Positions 36,790 through 46,339 of a stretch of DNA of 64,000 nt are shown here, in pieces. The notes below the pieces were generated by a model. It was not told the origin of the DNA. It was given only the letters and a program-made list of their open reading frames with translations, and made no database searches. Position numbers and translations under genes: made by a program. The stretch covers positions 160,803-224,802 of the forward strand of contig CAMDSC010000002.1 in assembly GCA_945907065.1 (NCBI GenBank). Reading direction: 5' to 3'. Position 1 is the first letter of the stretch. Each line of letters starts with the position of its first letter. This DNA is from Chitinophaga pinensis (lineage in GTDB: Bacteria; Bacteroidota; Bacteroidia; NS11-12g; UBA9320).

Positions 36790-37712
36790 TGACAAATTTT
36801 TTTAAAACTTTCAATATGCCTTATGCAAAGGCTATTTGTTACTCTGGATTTAGGAATGGACAGCAACCGGGAGGTATTAATCCATCATATGAAGAAATAA
36901 AAGAAGATTTATTGCTTTTAAAATCTCACTGGAAATATCTCCGATTGTATGATTGTGATGAACATGCATTAACAGTAATTAAGGTAATAAAAGATGAAAA
37001 ATTAGACTTTAAATTAATGTTGGGTGCATATATTGTAGCAGAAATGAATAATTATGGTTGCCCATGGAATGGCGGTATTTATGAGGAAAAGCAACTAAAA
37101 GAAAACAAAAAAAATAATGACTTAAAAATTCAGCGTCTGATAGATTGGGCTAACCAATTTCCTGAAATTATTTTTTCCGTATCCTTAGGAAATGAAGCGT
37201 GTGTTGATTGGACAGACCATTTTGTGCCTGTTGATCGCGTTATAGAATTTGCAAAAAAAGTTAAGCTAAGTATTAAGCAACCTGTTACTTTTTGTGAAAA
37301 TTATGTTCCATGGTTAAATTATCTTACACCACTGGCGGAGTATATAGATTTTATTTCGATACACACCTACCCTGTTTGGGAATATAAACATATTCATGAA
37401 GCGGTTGAGTATACCATAGCCAACTATGAATCAGTTGCTAAACTATATCCTAAAATTCCCATAGTAATAACTGAAGCGGGATGGGCCACCAATTCACATG
37501 GGATAGGAATTGATACTGAACATGTTAATGAGGTCAATCAGAAAATTTATTTTGAAGATTTAATGAATTGGACAACTAAAAACAATATCCTAAATTTCTT
37601 TTTTGAAGCCTTTGATGAACAATGGAAAGGTTCATCAGATCCAATGGAACCAGAAAAACATTGGGGAATATTTAAAACAGATCGCACCCCTAAGCTGGTT
37701 TTAAAAAAATAA
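36789..37712 (+). CDS. Cytoplasmic GH17-like protein, second subtype
   Basis: No signal peptide; AICYSGFRNGQQPGG...VSLGNEACVDW...IVITEAGWATNSHG; overlaps previous stop codon (ATGA-type coupling). Confidence 0.82.
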   Translation: MTNFFKTFNMPYAKAICYSGFRNGQQPGGINPSYEEIKEDLLLLKSHWKYLRLYDCDEHALTVIKVIKDEKLDFKLMLGAYIVAEMNNYGCPWNGGIYEEKQLKENKKNNDLKIQRLIDWANQFPEIIFSVSLGNEACVDWTDHFVPVDRVIEFAKKVKLSIKQPVTFCENYVPWLNYLTPLAEYIDFISIHTYPVWEYKHIHEAVEYTIANYESVAKLYPKIPIVITEAGWATNSHGIGIDTEHVNEVNQKIYFEDLMNWTTKNNILNFFFEAFDEQWKGSSDPMEPEKHWGIFKTDRTPKLVLKK

Positions 37713-37778
37713 CGTTTACTTTTATTTACTGAATTTTTGCTACCAAGTGAGCTAAGCTTGGAGATTTAACATTTAAAA

Positions 37779-38153
37779 TCAAAAAGGCAACTCCTCCAAA
37801 AACTTAATCTCTCTGGTTTCAAAATTTACCTGACTAATCAAATGCTCCAACCCATTGCTTACCATTAAAAATTCGGCTTTTAAGTGAAGATTATAAACTG
37901 CCAGTTGTTGCAAAGTGGTTTGGGTAAGCTTGATGGACGGAGCTTTGCATTCAATCGCCATGTGAGGATTTCCTGAAGAATTATAAACCACAATATCAAA
38001 GCGTTTAAGCATTCCGTTTATTTTTAAAGCCCGTTCTACAGCAATTAATCCAACAGGAATATTCTTTTCATTTAATAAATATAAAACCAACTTTTGCCTC
38101 ACTTCCTCCTCGGGGGTCAGCAAAATATTTTTTTTGCGAAGCGGGTCATACAC
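37779..38153 (-). CDS. Type I restriction enzyme HsdR N-terminal-domain-like protein (HSDR_N_2), short orphan
   Basis: LLTPEEEVRQKLVLYLL...KRFDIVVYNSSGNPHMAIECKAPSIKLTQTTLQQLAVYN (PD-(D/E)xK-like core). Confidence 0.8.
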   Translation of the reverse strand: MYDPLRKKNILLTPEEEVRQKLVLYLLNEKNIPVGLIAVERALKINGMLKRFDIVVYNSSGNPHMAIECKAPSIKLTQTTLQQLAVYNLHLKAEFLMVSNGLEHLISQVNFETREIKFLEELPF

Positions 38154-38279
38154 AAAGGTTTTGCCTTCCTTTTCGGTGATTTTTAATGGGGTGTTATGGA
38201 ATTGAAAATTTTTGATAGCTTATAATTTGTTGGCAAAATAACAGTAAAAAATCAGCATAAAGTTGCAATTTCGCAGCGC

Positions 38280-39290
38280 ATGGCAAAACAATCTTCCGGC
38301 ATGTCGTTTAAAGGTTTGATGACCGAACTGGATTTGAAACATTACAGTCCGGTGTACACCCTTTGCGGGGATGAGCCTTACTTTAATGATAAAATTTGTG
38401 ATAGGCTGGAATCGGAAATTTTGAACGATGCCGAAAAAGGATTTAATCAATCGGTTTTTTATGGAAAGGATATTGACACCCTTTCGATAGTTAGTGCCGC
38501 CAAGCGCTACCCCATGATGGCCGAAAGGCAAGTGGTTATTATTAAAGAAGCACAATACCTTAAAAATTTAGAGGTATTAAATCAGTACCTAGAAAATCCT
38601 TTAAAAAGCACTGTTTTGGTATTTTTGTTCAGAGGTAACGGGCAATTAAAAAAGACCAATACATTTAAACTTTTATCCAAATACACGGTTTTTGAAAGTA
38701 TAAAAATTCCGGATTATAATTTAGCAGAATGGATTGATGGGTATTTAAAAGACAAAGGGTTTAAAACCGATACTGCCGGATTGCAGCTGATTGCCGAATC
38801 GTGTGGAAATGATTTAAGTACCGTTGAAAATGAACTCAAAAAAATATTCCTAAACCTTGGCGACCGCAAATCCATTTCACTGGTCGATATTGAAAAATAT
38901 ATAGGAATTAGTAAGGAATACAGTGTATTTGAACTTCAAAATGCCATATCCCGAAATGATGTGCGAAAGGTTTCTAAAATTATCAACTTCTTTGCTTCTG
39001 ATACCAAGAATAATTCCATCATCATGGTTATTTCAGCACTTAATACATTTTTCACAAAAGTATATATGGCTGCACCCAACAGTTCAAAATCAGATGCGGA
39101 ATTGGCTTCTATTATTGGAGTGAGCCCTTTTTTTGTAAAGGATTTTAAAAATACATTAAAGTATTATTCCTCCACCAAAGTGGAGGCTATTCTTCATTCA
39201 TTAAATACTCTTGATTTGCGAAGCAAAGGCATAATGACCAATACAGGAGATGAAAATTTGTATAAGGAATTATTGATTTGTTTGGTTTAG
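38280..39290 (+). CDS. holA: DNA polymerase III subunit delta
   Basis: YTLCGDEPYFNDKICDRLESEIL...FLFRGNGQLKKTNTFKLL...SCGNDLSTVENELKKIFL. Confidence 0.92.
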   Translation: MAKQSSGMSFKGLMTELDLKHYSPVYTLCGDEPYFNDKICDRLESEILNDAEKGFNQSVFYGKDIDTLSIVSAAKRYPMMAERQVVIIKEAQYLKNLEVLNQYLENPLKSTVLVFLFRGNGQLKKTNTFKLLSKYTVFESIKIPDYNLAEWIDGYLKDKGFKTDTAGLQLIAESCGNDLSTVENELKKIFLNLGDRKSISLVDIEKYIGISKEYSVFELQNAISRNDVRKVSKIINFFASDTKNNSIIMVISALNTFFTKVYMAAPNSSKSDAELASIIGVSPFFVKDFKNTLKYYSSTKVEAILHSLNTLDLRSKGIMTNTGDENLYKELLICLV

Positions 39291-39854
39291 AAAAACTAAC
39301 ATCGCTTCCAAGGCTCTTTTTCTGTGGCTAATACTGTTTTTGATTTCTGCAGGCATATCGGCAAAGGTTCTATCATACCCTTCCGGAATAAATAAAGGGT
39401 CATACCCAAAACCTTTGTCACCACTTAGTTCTTCTGCAATTACACCATCCACTCGTCCTTCAAAATAATGAATTTTCCCATCCATCAATAAAGCAATCAC
39501 GGTTTTAAAACACGCTTTGCGATTCGATTTACCTTCCAGTTCTTTTAATAATTTTTGATTATTGGCTTCGTGGTTTCCATGTTCGCCTGAATATCTGGCT
39601 GAAAAAACGCCGGGTTGATTATTTAAAGCTTCTACTTCCAATCCGCTGTCATCGGCAAAACAATCGATTCCTTTTGCCTTGTAAATGGCATTCACTTTTA
39701 TTGCAGCATTTTCATGAAACGTTAAGCCGGTTTCTTCTATATCTTCATAAAACCCAATATCGTTCAGACTTTTTACCTCCACATGCGAAGGAGCCAGAAT
39801 GGCTTTTACTTCGTATAATTTATGGGCATTGTTACTGGCGAAAACTAAGTTCAT
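39270..39854 (-). CDS. rdgB: RdgB/HAM1 family XTP/dITP diphosphatase
   Basis: MNLVFASNNAHKLYEVKAIL...FADDSGLEVEALNNQPGVFSARYSGEHG...GDKGFGYDPLFIPEGYDRTFADM. Confidence 0.97.
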   Translation of the reverse strand: MNLVFASNNAHKLYEVKAILAPSHVEVKSLNDIGFYEDIEETGLTFHENAAIKVNAIYKAKGIDCFADDSGLEVEALNNQPGVFSARYSGEHGNHEANNQKLLKELEGKSNRKACFKTVIALLMDGKIHYFEGRVDGVIAEELSGDKGFGYDPLFIPEGYDRTFADMPAEIKNSISHRKRALEAMLVFLNQTNQ

Positions 39855-39858
39855 ACTT

Positions 39859-41385
39859 TTAAAACAAAGCCTTTCCTGTCATTTCCATTGGTTGCTCAAT
39901 TCCCATCATTTTTAAAAGCGTTGGGGCAATATCCGCCAAAATCCCATCATGCATTTTTGCCTCATTATTACCTACCAAAAAACACGGAACGGGATTCATA
40001 CTGTGCGCTGTATTTGGCGTTCCGTCATTATTAATCGCAAAATCTGCATTGCCGTGGTCGGCTATTATTATAAACTGATACCCTTTTTTCAAACCGGCTT
40101 CTACCAATTCCCTTACACATCCATCCACCGTTTCCACAGCTTTAACAATAGCCGAATATACACCGGTATGCCCCACCATATCGGCATTGGCAAAGTTGAT
40201 GCACATAAATTCGGTTTCCGCCATTTCTATTTCTTTAAGGATTGAATCCTTTAAAGGAACGGCACTCATCTCCGGTTGTAAATCATAGGTTGCTACTTTG
40301 GGTGAAGGAATCATGATACGCTTTTCGTTCACAAATTCACTTTCTCTTCCTCCCGAAAAAAAGAAAGTAACGTGCGGATATTTCTCAGTTTCAGCAGCAC
40401 GTATCTGACGCAAGCTTCTTTGGGCAATTACTTCACCTAATGTATTTATCAAGTCGTCATTCCCAAAAAGGATGTTGACTTTTTCATAGGTTTTATCATA
40501 CTCCGTAAAGGTGGTGTAATCTAAATTCAACCTTTTCATCTCCTGCTCCGGAAAATCTTTTTGGGTAAGGGCTAATGTAATCTCTCTTCCCCTGTCGGTT
40601 CTGAAATTAAAATTAATAACAATATCGTCTTCCTCAATAATAGCAAGAGGTTCTCCTATGCTATTCCTTACTGAAATAGGTTTTAAAAACTCATCGGTCA
40701 CCTCATTTTTATAAGACTTTTCAATTGTTTCCAATAAATCGGTGGTCTCCTCCCCTATTCCTTTCGTCAGTAAATCATAAGCTAATTTTATGCGTTCCCA
40801 GCGTTTGTCTCTGTCCATCGCATAATAACGGCCAATGCAACTGGCAATTTTTGTTTGACCAATTTTAGCATTTGCCATTAAATTTTTAAGGTAATCTATT
40901 CCGCCTTTGGGGTCGGTATCTCTTCCATCAGTAAAGGCATGGATAAAGGTTTGATTATCCAATCCATTCTTCTTAAAAATTTCACAAAGGTTTATCAAAT
41001 GGTCAATGGATGAATGCACCCCGCCATCGGAAACCAAACCGATTAGATGAATCTTTTTATTTTCCCGTTTGGCTTTTTCAATGATGAGTTTTAAAACCTC
41101 TATTTTTTCTACTTCACCTTCGGCAAACGCTTTATCAATCCGTGTCAGCATTTGATAAACAATTCGTCCGGCCCCAATATTTAAATGCCCCACTTCGCTG
41201 TTGCCCATTTGTCCTTCAGGCAAGCCCACATTTAAACCATGAGTGAGCAAGGTAGAATGAGGAACTGACTGAAACAACCCATCAATAAATGGAGTATTGG
41301 CATTATAAATAGCATCCGATTTATCGTGCCTTCCTATTCCCCAACCATCCATAATGATGAGGATGGCTTTTTGAATTTTATACAT
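39859..41385 (-). CDS. gpmI: 2,3-bisphosphoglycerate-independent phosphoglycerate mutase
   Basis: ILIIMDGWGIG...GLPEGQMGNSEVGHLNIGAGRIVYQ...DHGNADF. Confidence 0.97.
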   Translation of the reverse strand: MYKIQKAILIIMDGWGIGRHDKSDAIYNANTPFIDGLFQSVPHSTLLTHGLNVGLPEGQMGNSEVGHLNIGAGRIVYQMLTRIDKAFAEGEVEKIEVLKLIIEKAKRENKKIHLIGLVSDGGVHSSIDHLINLCEIFKKNGLDNQTFIHAFTDGRDTDPKGGIDYLKNLMANAKIGQTKIASCIGRYYAMDRDKRWERIKLAYDLLTKGIGEETTDLLETIEKSYKNEVTDEFLKPISVRNSIGEPLAIIEEDDIVINFNFRTDRGREITLALTQKDFPEQEMKRLNLDYTTFTEYDKTYEKVNILFGNDDLINTLGEVIAQRSLRQIRAAETEKYPHVTFFFSGGRESEFVNEKRIMIPSPKVATYDLQPEMSAVPLKDSILKEIEMAETEFMCINFANADMVGHTGVYSAIVKAVETVDGCVRELVEAGLKKGYQFIIIADHGNADFAINNDGTPNTAHSMNPVPCFLVGNNEAKMHDGILADIAPTLLKMMGIEQPMEMTGKALF

Positions 41386-41406
41386 AGTGCAAAGGTAAAT
41401 AAGATA

Positions 41407-41436
41407 GTTAGATATTAGATTGTTAGATATTAGATT
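41407..41436. repeat. Perfect 2 x 15-bp tandem repeat in divergent intergenic region
   Basis: GTTAGATATTAGATT GTTAGATATTAGATT. Confidence 0.85.
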
Positions 41437-41439
41437 TGC

Positions 41440-42123
41440 ATGCTGAATATTTTGCCATTAATCAACAAACACAAACATCCCCTTGGAATTATTGCTCTTT
41501 GGCACATAACCGAAACGCCGGAGCAATTGCAAGCCATGCTTACCATTGATGAGTTTGTGCCGTTTAAAACCGACCGACGAAACACCCATTGGCTGGCAGC
41601 TCGAATTGCACTGCAGGAAGCTGTAGGAAATTCCTCTTCAAAAATTATTAAAAACAATCAAGGGAAACCGTTTTTGTCCGATGAAGACGGACATATTTCG
41701 ATTACCCACTCCGGCAATATGTCGGCAGCCATTTTTAATACCACCAATTCATGCGGCATTGATTTGGAATTGTTTGATGAACGGATACGCGGTATTGCTC
41801 ATAAATTTATGGCAGAGGATGAGGCTGAAATCTTGCCATCAGAATACTACAATGCCTGTATTTGTTTGCTTTGGAGTGCTAAAGAATCGGTGTTTAAATT
41901 TGGCTCCATACACGAAGTTGAATTTAAAACCCAGATTAAACTTACCGCTATTGATCTTGAAAATCAAACCATGAGTTTTTGTTTTAAACGGTTAACTCCT
42001 GAATTAAATTTAAAGGTTTTCTTCAGGGTTTATGAAGCTGTAAATAATGAAATGATGGAAACGCCCTTGTTGCGTGATGAAGAAATGAAAACGAATGAAC
42101 GCTATATACTAACATGGATTTAA
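41440..42123 (+). CDS. 4'-phosphopantetheinyl transferase superfamily protein
   Basis: HISITHSGNMSAAIFNTTNSCGIDLELFDERI...LLWSAKESVFKFGS. Confidence 0.92.
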   Translation: MLNILPLINKHKHPLGIIALWHITETPEQLQAMLTIDEFVPFKTDRRNTHWLAARIALQEAVGNSSSKIIKNNQGKPFLSDEDGHISITHSGNMSAAIFNTTNSCGIDLELFDERIRGIAHKFMAEDEAEILPSEYYNACICLLWSAKESVFKFGSIHEVEFKTQIKLTAIDLENQTMSFCFKRLTPELNLKVFFRVYEAVNNEMMETPLLRDEEMKTNERYILTWI

Positions 42124-42911
42124 ACACTAAAACAATTTGGATAACAGGTGCCAGCAGTGGAATTGGCGAGGCTGTGGCTATGCACTATGCTGCACTTGGT
42201 CATACTATAATTTTATCAGCCCGCCGCCAAACTGAACTGGAACGAGTAGCTGATGCTTGCCAGGCTCTGGGCGGTAAATGTTATATCCTGCCATTGGATT
42301 TAGCCAACCTTAAACATCCTGAAACTCTTGTTCAGGAAGCCTTAGCCTTTACCGGTAAAATAGATATTTTGGTAAACAACGGAGGAATAACCCAACGCAG
42401 TTTGGCTGCAGAAACCAGCACCGAAGTGGTAAGAAAAATAATGGAAGTTAATTTTTTTGGTCAGGTAGCTTTAAGTAGTGCATTGGTTCCGCATTTTATA
42501 AAAGCCGGCGGAGGACAATTTGCAGTATTAAGTAGCCTTACCGGAATTTTCGGGTATGGATTGCGAAGCACTTATGCAGCATCCAAACATGCACTTCACG
42601 GTTATTTTGAATCTTTGGCTATCGAAAATTTTAAGCATAATATTCATGTCACTATGGTTTGCCCGGGCCGAATATTAACCAACATTTCCATAAATGCAGT
42701 TAACGGGGATGGAACCAACTACGGCAAACTGGATGACGGCCAAAAAAACGGTTTAGATGCTGTTACTTGTGCTAAAAAAATAGTTAGAGCCATTGACCGT
42801 AAAAAACGTGAAGTTCTTATTGGAAAAATGGATTTACTCATGGTTTACTTTAAACGTTATGTCCCGTCATTGTTCTTCAAAATTGTTGTGAGACTAGACC
42901 CTACCAAATAA
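42114..42911 (+). CDS. SDR family oxidoreductase
   Basis: IWITGASSGIGEAVA; DILVNNGGI; YAASKHALHGYFESL. Confidence 0.95.
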   Translation: MDLNTKTIWITGASSGIGEAVAMHYAALGHTIILSARRQTELERVADACQALGGKCYILPLDLANLKHPETLVQEALAFTGKIDILVNNGGITQRSLAAETSTEVVRKIMEVNFFGQVALSSALVPHFIKAGGGQFAVLSSLTGIFGYGLRSTYAASKHALHGYFESLAIENFKHNIHVTMVCPGRILTNISINAVNGDGTNYGKLDDGQKNGLDAVTCAKKIVRAIDRKKREVLIGKMDLLMVYFKRYVPSLFFKIVVRLDPTK

Positions 42912-42988
42912 TTAGAAATTGTTTATTTAAACTTACTGGTAAACAAATAACTCAGTAACATAATAACCCAAAAACCTATTTTTGCCTT

Positions 42989-44047
42989 ATGACAAAACGC
43001 ATCGCAGGAATTCAACAAATTGGTGTTGGGATTCCGAATGTACATGAAGCTTGGGCTTGGTATCGCAAGCATTTTGCCCTTGATATTCCCATATTTGAAG
43101 AAGCGGCTGAAGCCAATTTAATGTTGCCTTACACTGCAGGTGTGCCACATCAACGCCATGCCATATTAGCCATAAGTATGCAAGGCGGTGGTGGTTTCGA
43201 AATTTGGCAATATACCAGCCGAACCCCGCAACCCTCAGAGTTTAAATACCAAATGGGCGACCTGGGTATTCAGTTCCCAAAAATAAAATGTCGGGATGTA
43301 AAAGCGTTGCATCAAAAAATGCTAACAGGCGGAGTTGAACTCATCAGCGAAGTAGTGACCGACCCTGCCGGAAAATTTTGCTTTGGAGTAAAAGACCCTT
43401 TCGGAAATATTTTTCAAATAGTGGAATTTGACAGTTGGTTTAGCAATACAGGAGCCCTAAACGGCGGTGTTTGCGGAGCAGTACTGGGTGTTTCGGATAT
43501 GGAAAAATCGTTGAAATTATACCGCGATATTTTAGGATATGATGAAGTAGTATATGATGAAAGTGGTCATTTTGCCGACCTTACAGGATTGCCAGGTGGC
43601 GATGATAAATTCAGACGGATACTTTTAAAACATAGCGAACCTCGGGTAGGAGCTTTTAGCAAATTATTAGGACCAACCCAAATAGAACTTATCCAAACCC
43701 TGAGCCGAACCCCTCGAAAAATATTTGAAAACCGCCTATGGGGCGATTTAGGTTTTATACACCTTTGCTTTGATATTACCGGAATGGCTGAATTAAAAGC
43801 AGAGTGTGAAGCCAATGGATTTCCATTCACAGTAGACAGCAGCCAAAGTTTTGATATGGGAGAAGCTGCCGGTCATTTTACCTATATTGAAGACCCCGAT
43901 GGAACCCTTATTGAGTTTGTAGAAACCCACAAAATACCAATCCTTAAAAAAATAGGTTGGTACCTGAACCTGAGAAAACGAAACCCCGAAACACCGCTTC
44001 CGAATTGGATTCTGAAGGCTTTGGGGCTGAACAGGAAAAAAGGATAG
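42989..44047 (+). CDS. VOC family protein (glyoxalase/dioxygenase-like)
   Basis: Two vicinal-oxygen-chelate-like halves: IQQIGVGIPNVHEAWAWYRKHF ... DPFGNIFQIVEF ... DMEKSLKLYRDILGY ... DPDGTLIEFVET. Confidence 0.88.
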   Translation: MTKRIAGIQQIGVGIPNVHEAWAWYRKHFALDIPIFEEAAEANLMLPYTAGVPHQRHAILAISMQGGGGFEIWQYTSRTPQPSEFKYQMGDLGIQFPKIKCRDVKALHQKMLTGGVELISEVVTDPAGKFCFGVKDPFGNIFQIVEFDSWFSNTGALNGGVCGAVLGVSDMEKSLKLYRDILGYDEVVYDESGHFADLTGLPGGDDKFRRILLKHSEPRVGAFSKLLGPTQIELIQTLSRTPRKIFENRLWGDLGFIHLCFDITGMAELKAECEANGFPFTVDSSQSFDMGEAAGHFTYIEDPDGTLIEFVETHKIPILKKIGWYLNLRKRNPETPLPNWILKALGLNRKKG

Positions 44048-44078
44048 AGCAACTATTCTGATGCTATATCGTTAAAAA

Positions 44079-45344
44079 ATGACCACAAAAAAAACCATAT
44101 CCACCCGAATCAAACGCTTTTGGAAACTCCTTGGCCCGGGATTGGTAACCGGTGCCAGTGATGATGACCCATCGGGAATTGCGACTTACTCTCAAGCTGG
44201 GGCGGCTTATGGACTTTCTACTTTATGGACCTCCATTGTAGCTTTTCCACTGATGGCTTCTATCCAGCAAATGTGTGCTAGAATTGGTTTAGTGACCTCC
44301 CAAGGATTAACAGGAACCCTAAAAAAGCATTACCCTCGACCTATTTTGTATCTGATGTTGTTGTTTAGTTTTCCTGCAATTGTTATGAATATCGGTGCCG
44401 ATATTGCCGGAATGGGTGCTGTTGGAAATTTACTCTTTCCATCCATTGATGCCACCTACTTTAGTGTTCTTTTTACAGTAATTCTTTTAGGGTTAATAAT
44501 TTATTTACCTTATCAAAAGATGGCTTCTGTGCTAAAATACATGTGCATTGTAATGCTGGTATATTTTATTGTTCCTTTTTTATACAAACAAGACTTTACC
44601 GAAATTTTCAAGTCCACATTTATTCCAACTATCAAATTTGACAAAGATTTCATTGCTATTTTAGTTGGAATTTTAGGAACTACCATTTCACCTTATCTTT
44701 TCTTTTGGCAGGCTTCAGTGGAAGTAGAAGAAATGAAAACCAAAAAAAAACACCTTATAGTTAATAAAAAAATCATAAACGACATGACTCATGATGTGGA
44801 TTTTGGGATGACCTTTTCAGGTTTTGTTATGTACTTTATTATTCTTACCACAGGCACAGTGTTATACAACAGTGGTGTTCATCAGATTGATACCGTAGAG
44901 CAAGCAGCCATGGCCTTGAAACCCTTAGCCGGAAACTTGGCGTATTTGCTTTTTGCAATAGGTGTAATTGGTACCGGACTTATTGCCATCCCAGTTTTGA
45001 GCGGTTTGCTTTCCTATATTTTTACCGAAACCTTTGGCTGGGAACAAGGCCTTGATAAAAAATTTCATGAAGCAAAAGGATTTTATGTCATTATTGCCAT
45101 CTCATTAATTGTTGGCTTATCATTAAACTATATTGGTATTTCGCCAATCAAAGCTTTGATTTACACAGCCATTCTTTATGGAATAACCGCACCTGTTTTA
45201 ATTGCAATTATCCTTCATATATCTAACAATAAAAAAATAATGGGAAATTATACAAATAGTAGAACTACCAATATTCTTGGTTTTACCGCCTTGCTCATAA
45301 TGACCACAGCTGCAGTCACATTAATTTACCTCCAATTAAGTTAA
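44079..45344 (+). CDS. NRAMP-family divalent metal transporter homologue with DPSG-type TM1 motif
   Basis: LGPGLVTGASDDDPSGIATYSQAGAAYG; ~11 TM segments; TM6 region SPYLFFWQASVEVEEM. Confidence 0.88.
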   Translation: MTTKKTISTRIKRFWKLLGPGLVTGASDDDPSGIATYSQAGAAYGLSTLWTSIVAFPLMASIQQMCARIGLVTSQGLTGTLKKHYPRPILYLMLLFSFPAIVMNIGADIAGMGAVGNLLFPSIDATYFSVLFTVILLGLIIYLPYQKMASVLKYMCIVMLVYFIVPFLYKQDFTEIFKSTFIPTIKFDKDFIAILVGILGTTISPYLFFWQASVEVEEMKTKKKHLIVNKKIINDMTHDVDFGMTFSGFVMYFIILTTGTVLYNSGVHQIDTVEQAAMALKPLAGNLAYLLFAIGVIGTGLIAIPVLSGLLSYIFTETFGWEQGLDKKFHEAKGFYVIIAISLIVGLSLNYIGISPIKALIYTAILYGITAPVLIAIILHISNNKKIMGNYTNSRTTNILGFTALLIMTTAAVTLIYLQLS

Positions 45345-45407
45345 GATTAATTGTTCAATTTTTTAAAGCAAATCACTAATTACAGCTACCTTCGCTTTTT
45401 ACTTTAA

Positions 45408-46286
45408 ATGAAACCAAAAACCAACGAAGAAAAAGCTGTCAAGGCTACCTATTTCAGTATTGTTGGCAATACCTGTTTGGCTATTATAAAAGGGATAGCC
45501 GGTTATTTTGGAAATTCGTATGCTCTTATTGCAGATGCCATTGAATCCACCACCGATATTTTTTCATCTTTTTTGGTATTATTCGGTATTAAATATTCCA
45601 ATCGGCCGGCCGATAAAAATCATCCTTATGGCCATGGAAGAGCTGAACCATTAATCACTTTTTTGGTAGTAGGATTTTTAATAGCCTCCGCAGTATTGAT
45701 TGCTCACGATAGTATTATAAATATTCGTACTCCGCATAGTTTACCAAAGTCATGGACACTTTTCGTATTAGGAGCCATCATTATTTGGAAAGAAATTTCA
45801 TTTCGGTTGGTTTTTAAAAGAGGAAAAGAAACCAATAGTTCTTCATTAAAAGCTGATGCTTGGCACCATCGCAGTGATGCCATTACATCGGTGGCTGCAT
45901 TTATAGGCATTTCCATTGCATTGTTTTTGGGCAAGGGCTACGAATCGGCTGATGACTGGGCGGCTCTTTTTGCATCGGGATTTATTATTTACAACAGTTA
46001 TTTAATTCTTCGTCCTGCCTTGGGCGAAATAATGGATGAACACGTTTATGATGATTTGATTGAAACCATTCGGCAAGTTTCGCTAAAAGTAGAAGGAGTA
46101 ATTGATACTGAAAAATGTTTCATTCGCAAATCGGGAATGATATATCATGTAGACTTGCACGCCACAGTAGACGCTAATATTAGCGTGAAAGAAGGCCATG
46201 AAATAGCCCATATCTTAAAAGATACGTTACGGTTGGAAATCCCTGAATTAGGACATGTACTGATTCATATTGAACCTCACGAATAA
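45408..46286 (+). CDS. Cation diffusion facilitator family transporter
   Basis: YALIADAIESTTDIFSSFLVLFGIKYSNRPADKNHPYGHGRAEPL; KADAWHHRSDAITS. Confidence 0.96.
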   Translation: MKPKTNEEKAVKATYFSIVGNTCLAIIKGIAGYFGNSYALIADAIESTTDIFSSFLVLFGIKYSNRPADKNHPYGHGRAEPLITFLVVGFLIASAVLIAHDSIINIRTPHSLPKSWTLFVLGAIIIWKEISFRLVFKRGKETNSSSLKADAWHHRSDAITSVAAFIGISIALFLGKGYESADDWAALFASGFIIYNSYLILRPALGEIMDEHVYDDLIETIRQVSLKVEGVIDTEKCFIRKSGMIYHVDLHATVDANISVKEGHEIAHILKDTLRLEIPELGHVLIHIEPHE

Positions 46287-46339
46287 AAAAAAGACTTTAA
46301 TTTTAACCAGTTATTATTCGGGTTAAGGAGCGGTGGGAT

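Noticed and set aside
37779-38153. Restriction-modification or defence system
   Set aside because: Only a short HsdR_N-like ORF; no methyltransferase, specificity subunit or helicase/translocase nearby.
41431-41438. TAGATTTG as promoter for the phosphopantetheinyl transferase
   Set aside because: It ends 1 nt before the ATG, so a TSS ~7 nt downstream would fall inside the gene; it may simply arise from the tandem repeat.
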